Source of the DNA: Rhizobium sp. CF080
GTDB lineage: Bacteria > Pseudomonadota > Alphaproteobacteria > Rhizobiales > Rhizobiaceae
Direction of reading: 5' to 3'
NCBI RefSeq assembly: GCF_000282095.2
Contig: NZ_AKKC02000002.1
Span: 186,001-250,000 of the forward strand
Length of the DNA stretch: 64,000 nt
Shown here: positions 59,888-64,000 of the stretch, in pieces
How the letters are laid out: the number at the start of each line of letters is the position of its first letter
Position numbering within the stretch: position 1 is the first letter of the stretch
Program-made: the position numbers and the translations under genes
Notes under the pieces: model-generated
Databases searched by the model: none
The model's input: only the letters and a program-made list of their open reading frames with translations
What the model was told of the DNA's origin: nothing

Positions 59888-61513
59888 ATGCAGGCCATCG
59901 TCCAAGACCTGAAATCCACCGTCGCAAAAGCCAATGCCACGGATATCCGCGCCGCCTTCGCAGCCGATTCCGGGCGTTTCGCGAAGTTCAGCGCCACGTT
60001 CGACGACCTTCTCATGGACTATTCCAAGACGGCCGTGAACGACGACATCATGGTGTTTCTCGAAAAGCTGGCAGACGCCGGCGGCGTCGCCAAGAAGCGC
60101 GAGGAGATGTTCTCGGGCGTCGCGATCAACTTCACCGAAGGCCGCGCCGTTCTGCACACGGCGCTGCGCAACCGCGCCAATACGCCGGTCATGGTCGACG
60201 GCAAGGATGTGATGCCGGACGTGAACGGCGTGCTCGCCGCGATGGGCAAATTTGCCGACGGCATCCGCTCCGGCACGCTGAAGGGCGCGACCGGCAAGAA
60301 GATCACCGATATCGTCAATATCGGCATCGGCGGGTCCGACCTCGGCCCGGTCATGGTCACACTGGCGCTCGCGCCCTTCCATGACGGACCGCGTGCGCAT
60401 TTCGTCTCCAATGTCGATGGCGCCCATATCGCCGACACGCTGAAGCTGCTCGATGCGGAAGCGACGCTGTTCATCGTCGCCTCCAAGACCTTCACGACCA
60501 TCGAAACGATGACCAACGCCGCCTCGGCGCGCGCCTTCATCGCCGACAAGCTCGGGGAAGCGGCCGTCGGTCATCATTTCTGCGCCGTCTCTACCGCGCT
60601 CGACAAGGTCGCGGCGTTCGGCATCGACAGCGACCGCATCTTCGGTTTCTGGGATTGGGTCGGCGGACGGTATTCGATCTGGTCGGCGATCGGCCTGCCT
60701 TTGATGATCGCCGTCGGCCCGGAGAACTTTGGCAAGTTCCTGGACGGCGCGCATGCGATGGACACACATTTCCGCACCGCGCCGGTGCGCCAGAACCTGC
60801 CGATGCTGCTCGGCCTGATCGGCTTCTATCACCGCAACGTTCTCGGTTATCCGTCGCGCGCCATCCTGCCCTATGACCAGCGGCTCCTGCGCTTCCCTGC
60901 CTACCTGCAGCAGCTCGACATGGAATCGAACGGCAAGGGCGTGACGATCGACGGCACGCCGGTGGAAGGAAATTCGGGTCCTGTCGTCTGGGGCGAGCCC
61001 GGCACCAACGGGCAGCACGCCTTCTACCAGCTCATCCACCAGGGCACGACGGTCATCCCGGCCGAGTTCATGATCGCCGCCAACAGTTTCGAGCCGCATC
61101 TGCGCCACCAGCACGAATTGCTGATCGCCAATTGCCTGGCGCAGTCGGAAGCGCTGATGAAGGGCCGCACCGTGGCGGAAGCCAAGGCACAGCTCACCTC
61201 GAAGGGCATGGACGACAAACAGGCCGATTTCATCGCGCCGCACCGCGTCTTCACCGGCAATCGCCCGTCGATCACCTTCGTCTACGACAAGCTGACGCCG
61301 TTTGCGCTCGGCCGGCTGATCGCGCTCTACGAACATCGGGTTTTCGTCGAAGGCGTGCTCTTCCGCATCAACTCGTTCGACCAGTGGGGCGTTGAACTCG
61401 GCAAGGAACTGGCGACCGGCCTGCTGCCCGTCGTGGAAGGCAAAGAAAGCGCCGGCGGCCACGACGCCTCGACGCAAGGGCTGGTAAAGGCATTGCTCGC
61501 CGCCCGGAAATGA
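59888..61513 (+). CDS. pgi: Glucose-6-phosphate isomerase
   Basis: This 541-residue isomerase has [51 protein letters not shown] by its core [14 protein letters not shown], and [12 protein letters not shown], the second PGI signature. It interconverts glucose 6-phosphate and fructose 6-phosphate. AGGAATCACCC precedes the ATG. It converges on a PfkB kinase with a strong hairpin between them. Confidence 0.97.
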   Translation: MQAIVQDLKSTVAKANATDIRAAFAADSGRFAKFSATFDDLLMDYSKTAVNDDIMVFLEKLADAGGVAKKREEMFSGVAINFTEGRAVLHTALRNRANTPVMVDGKDVMPDVNGVLAAMGKFADGIRSGTLKGATGKKITDIVNIGIGGSDLGPVMVTLALAPFHDGPRAHFVSNVDGAHIADTLKLLDAEATLFIVASKTFTTIETMTNAASARAFIADKLGEAAVGHHFCAVSTALDKVAAFGIDSDRIFGFWDWVGGRYSIWSAIGLPLMIAVGPENFGKFLDGAHAMDTHFRTAPVRQNLPMLLGLIGFYHRNVLGYPSRAILPYDQRLLRFPAYLQQLDMESNGKGVTIDGTPVEGNSGPVVWGEPGTNGQHAFYQLIHQGTTVIPAEFMIAANSFEPHLRHQHELLIANCLAQSEALMKGRTVAEAKAQLTSKGMDDKQADFIAPHRVFTGNRPSITFVYDKLTPFALGRLIALYEHRVFVEGVLFRINSFDQWGVELGKELATGLLPVVEGKESAGGHDASTQGLVKALLAARK

Positions 61514-61517
61514 CGCG

Positions 61518-61540
61518 TCGGCCCCTCATCATGGGGCCGA
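61518..61540. terminator. Hairpin between convergent pgi and fructokinase genes
   Basis: TCGGCCCC, loop TCATCAT and GGGGCCGA form an 8-base-pair stem 4 bases after the pgi stop. T-runs are weak on both sides. Confidence 0.55.
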
Positions 61541-61572
61541 ACTATTTCCATTTGCGAATTGAGGGCGGGACC

Positions 61573-62499
61573 TCAGAGGCCGATTTCATGGGCGAAAGGC
61601 GGGTTGGCGCCCGCCCGCGATACCGTGACGGCAGCGGCCTTTGCGCCCAGTGCCAGAGCATTGGCGACCTGAGCCTCGACGAGATTGGCGACCTGCGGCT
61701 TGGTCAGCAGGCCCTGCATCTTCAGCGAGGCCAGAATGCCCGCATCGAAGGTGTCACCCGCGCCGACGGTATCGACCACTGTGACGCGTTCGCTCGGCAC
61801 CGATACCTTGAAGCTCTTGGTATAGCCGGTAGCCCCATCCGCGCCACGGGTCAGGACCACCAGCTTGGCGCCATGATCCAGCCAATGCGCCGCCAGCGTA
61901 TCGTGGTCGCCCTGCATGCCAAACCAGTCGAGGTCCTCATCGGAGAACTTGATGATGTCGGACATGGCGGCCATGCGGCGGACGCGGTCCATGTGTTTCG
62001 GCTTGTCCTTGATAAAGCCCGGGCGGATGTTCGGATCGAAGGAAATGACCCGCTTCCGGTACTCGCGAGCCATCAGCGCCTCGTAGGTGCCGCCGCAGGG
62101 TTCGGGGATCAGGCTGATCGCACCGAAATGCATGGCCTCGCAATCATCGCCCAGCGCAGGCAGGTCAGCCTCGGTGATCATCCGGCCGGCTGTGCCTTCG
62201 TCATAGAAGGCGTAGGTCGCCTGGCCATTGACGAGTTTCACGAAGGCGATGGTCGTCGGGCGGGACGAAACCGCTGCAAGGCTGTAATCCACGCCGCTCT
62301 TCGACAGCGTTTCCCGCAGGACGTCGCCCATCAAATCGTCGGAGATGCCGGTGAAAAATGCAGTCGGCTGACCGAGTCGGCCGAGCGCAATCGCGGTGTT
62401 GAAGATCGCGCCCCCGGCATAGGGCGCAAAACCTTTTTCACCCAGCGTGGTGTCACGCGGGAGCATGTCGATCAGGGCTTCGCCGCAGCACAAAATCAT
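61573..62499 (-). CDS. PfkB-family kinase, fructokinase-like
   Basis: This 308-residue PfkB kinase shows ILCCGEALIDMLP, AGGAIFNTAIALGRLG, SFDPNIRPGF and the signature VDTVGAGDTFDAGIL with the catalytic Asp. The sequence is closest to bacterial fructokinases in layout, and pgi next door would take fructose 6-phosphate onward. Another sugar substrate is possible. GGAGG is 6 bases before the ATG. The other PfkB gene at the left edge is clearly different (no GEALID start). Confidence 0.85.
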   Translation of the reverse strand: MILCCGEALIDMLPRDTTLGEKGFAPYAGGAIFNTAIALGRLGQPTAFFTGISDDLMGDVLRETLSKSGVDYSLAAVSSRPTTIAFVKLVNGQATYAFYDEGTAGRMITEADLPALGDDCEAMHFGAISLIPEPCGGTYEALMAREYRKRVISFDPNIRPGFIKDKPKHMDRVRRMAAMSDIIKFSDEDLDWFGMQGDHDTLAAHWLDHGAKLVVLTRGADGATGYTKSFKVSVPSERVTVVDTVGAGDTFDAGILASLKMQGLLTKPQVANLVEAQVANALALGAKAAAVTVSRAGANPPFAHEIGL

Positions 62500-62575
62500 A
62501 AAATCCTCCCGCGCGCTTTCTCAGCAATTTTTCAATCGATTAAGCGAGCTTTTGCCAAAAGGCCAGAGCAAAAAA

Positions 62576-63271
62576 TCAGAGCGCAATCTCGCTCACGCCG
62601 CCATTGCGTCCCGACCAGGCCAACGGCGCATCGAGGAAGGCCTCGACTTCCGACAGAGTGTTTTCGTCGAAAAGCTTGTCCTCGCGGGCTGCCGCGAGCA
62701 CATGACGCCAGGTGGCGATGTGGTGAAGCTTCACCTGGCCGTTGGAAAAGCGCTCATAGGCTTCCGGGAAAATATCGTAGAAGAAGAGCGCAATACCATG
62801 ATCAACCGTGGCCCCCGCGGCGCGGATCGCATCGATGAACTTGAACATGCTGCCGCCGGCGGTCGTCAGGTCCTCGATGACCAGCACACGCGCGCCCTCC
62901 GGCATATGGCCTTCGATCTGCGCGTTGCGGCCATGGCCCTTCGGCGCCTTACGGACATAGATCATCGGCAGGCCGAGCCGCTCGGCGAGGAATGCGGCAA
63001 AGGGGATGCCTGCCGTTTCGCCGCCCGCGATGCAATCGAACTTTTCAAAACCTGCTTCGCGCATGACGGTGGCGGCAGCAAAATCCATGATCGCGGAACG
63101 GATGCGGGGGTAGGAAATCAGCTTGCGGCAGTCGATATAGACCGGGCTCATCAGGCCGGAGGCAAACTTGTAGGGCTTGTCGGCGCTGAAATGGACCGCT
63201 CCGATCTCCCAGAGCATCTTTGCCATCAGTTCGGCCATTACGCCGCGGTCCGGAAATGTGGTTTGAATCAT
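62576..63271 (-). CDS. pyrE: Orotate phosphoribosyltransferase
   Basis: This 231-residue enzyme makes orotidine 5'-phosphate in pyrimidine synthesis. It has [41 protein letters not shown] and the PRPP-binding [14 protein letters not shown]. The length is the longer alphaproteobacterial type. AAGGAG lies 9 bases before the ATG. It follows the GGDEF gene and precedes the fructokinase gene on the same strand. Confidence 0.95.
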   Translation of the reverse strand: MIQTTFPDRGVMAELMAKMLWEIGAVHFSADKPYKFASGLMSPVYIDCRKLISYPRIRSAIMDFAAATVMREAGFEKFDCIAGGETAGIPFAAFLAERLGLPMIYVRKAPKGHGRNAQIEGHMPEGARVLVIEDLTTAGGSMFKFIDAIRAAGATVDHGIALFFYDIFPEAYERFSNGQVKLHHIATWRHVLAAAREDKLFDENTLSEVEAFLDAPLAWSGRNGGVSEIAL

Positions 63272-63355
63272 GCGCCCGCTCCTTTTGTCAAAACCACGCG
63301 CCGCAATAGCAGCATGCGGCAGAGTACGCCAGACGATGCAGAAAATAAGAGGGGA

Positions 63356-64000
63356 TCAGGCGGTGGTGCGTGTTTCGCTCGTGTCCACGGGACGCAGATA
63401 ACCTGCGACCTCCACGCGGTCGCGGCCGGCCCGCTTTGCTTCGTAGAGCGCGTTGTCGGCAAGGCTGAGCACGGTTTCGAAAGGCTGGCCCGTCGGAGCC
63501 CCGACGGCGACACCGGCGCTGACCGTGCACTTCAGCACGGCCTCGCCGAGGGTCATCTCGCGGGCGGCGAAGCGACGGGAGATGTCGTTGGCGATCCGCT
63601 CAGCCCGTCCGGGAAGGACGCCGTCGAGGATCATCACGAATTCCTCGCCGCCCAGCCGCGCGACGGTATTGCGAGTTTTCACGCCGCTTACGAGGTCTTC
63701 GGCAAACAGCCTCAACACCTGGTCGCCGGCAGCATGGCCATGCTGATCGTTGATGGATTTGAACCGGTCGATATCGAAAACGATGACGGCGGTCGACGAA
63801 CCGAGAGTGCGATGGGCGTGCTGCTCGAAGAGCGCGCGGCGATTGAGGAGCCCCGTCAGCGCGTCGGTCATCGCCTCGTGACGATGGTGGGCCGCCATGC
63901 GCCACTGGTGGAGCGCCAGCGAAAGCGCTCCGATGCCGGTCATGCCAGCGATGCAGACGCCGATATTGAGGTTTTCGGCCCAATTGTCGGGCGCGTGGCC
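63356..64000 (-). CDS. GGDEF diguanylate cyclase, N-terminus outside window
   Basis: The visible 215 residues end a diguanylate cyclase: DALTGLLNRRALFEQHAHR, VFDIDRFKSINDQHGHAAGD and the active-site variant GGEEF in VARLGGEEFVMIL. The GGEEF form is catalytically competent. The RxxD inhibitory site is absent (KTRN at its position). The frame stays open to the window edge with NLNIGVCIAGMTGIGALSLALH, which looks like the end of a membrane helix, so a membrane sensor part is expected upstream. The internal ATG at 63943 is unlikely to be the start. Confidence 0.85.
   Translation of the reverse strand, partial: GHAPDNWAENLNIGVCIAGMTGIGALSLALHQWRMAAHHRHEAMTDALTGLLNRRALFEQHAHRTLGSSTAVIVFDIDRFKSINDQHGHAAGDQVLRLFAEDLVSGVKTRNTVARLGGEEFVMILDGVLPGRAERIANDISRRFAAREMTLGEAVLKCTVSAGVAVGAPTGQPFETVLSLADNALYEAKRAGRDRVEVAGYLRPVDTSETRTTA

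Noticed and set aside
59882..61477. Minus-strand open frame of 531 codons opposite pgi
   Set aside because: It is a shadow of pgi with antisense composition.
1..64000. CRISPR array, insertion sequence or prophage
   Set aside because: No regularly spaced direct repeats, transposase, integrase or phage structural genes were seen anywhere in the window.

Overview
The window looks like a chromosomal segment of a Rhizobiaceae member (Rhizobium/Agrobacterium/Neorhizobium group, Alphaproteobacteria). The clues are high GC with intact Shine-Dalgarno sequences, a GcrA cell-cycle regulator, a SAM-II riboswitch in front of metZ, the rhizobial glycerol transporter operon (glpD-glpSTPQUV), a phoR-pstSCAB-phoU-phoB block, a DUF6074-type small protein and a RIME-like intergenic repeat. 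I could not run searches, so family names come from reading the proteins directly. No phage, insertion sequence or CRISPR was seen.

Layout. 1-6112: a minus-strand operon (hydantoinase/oxoprolinase A and B, a SIS-domain FrlB-like deglycase, a PfkB kinase cut by the window edge) with a divergent LysR regulator; it reads as a catabolic unit for a glycated amine or amino acid. 6282-10051: an orphan PAS histidine kinase convergent with a CHASE4-like GGDEF-EAL protein. 10352-12234: a LysR gene divergent from a close homologue of pyridoxal reductase PdxI. 12340-20746: glpR, glpD and the glycerol ABC importer. 20843-25578: a PLP decarboxylase, tRNA-Gly(CCC), a double-length Dcd-like protein, SAM-II/metZ and apaG. 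25617-30561: hslO, argF, argD, then gcrA with a dense regulatory region, and a PACE efflux protein.

30572-39437: the phosphate regulon (phoB, phoU, pstBACS, phoR) with Pho boxes before pstS and probably phoR, followed by a divergent ppk2, which links phosphate sensing with polyphosphate. 39441-42403: a single-pass membrane hypothetical, a nitronate monooxygenase-like flavoprotein, tRNA-Thr(CGT) and a small DUF6074-like gene. 42584-50228: an aromatic ring-cleavage unit (hydrolase, LigA, LigB, YciI), a MetE-like protein with a TTG start, RraA-family and DapA-family lyases, a FAD hydroxyacid oxidase and a D-2-hydroxyacid dehydrogenase; together these suggest catabolism of hydroxy- and keto-acids from aromatic compounds.

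50253-55951: a tandem GNAT, exonuclease III, then a compact operon of acyl carrier protein, acyl-AMP ligase and NadE-like ATP-pyrophosphatase, convergent with another GNAT-like gene. This operon is the best candidate here for an undescribed carrier-protein-based modification or small-molecule system. 56052-64000: PRC-barrel protein, fadD, a DUF900 lipoprotein hydrolase, pgi, a fructokinase-like gene, pyrE and a GGDEF cyclase cut by the right edge.
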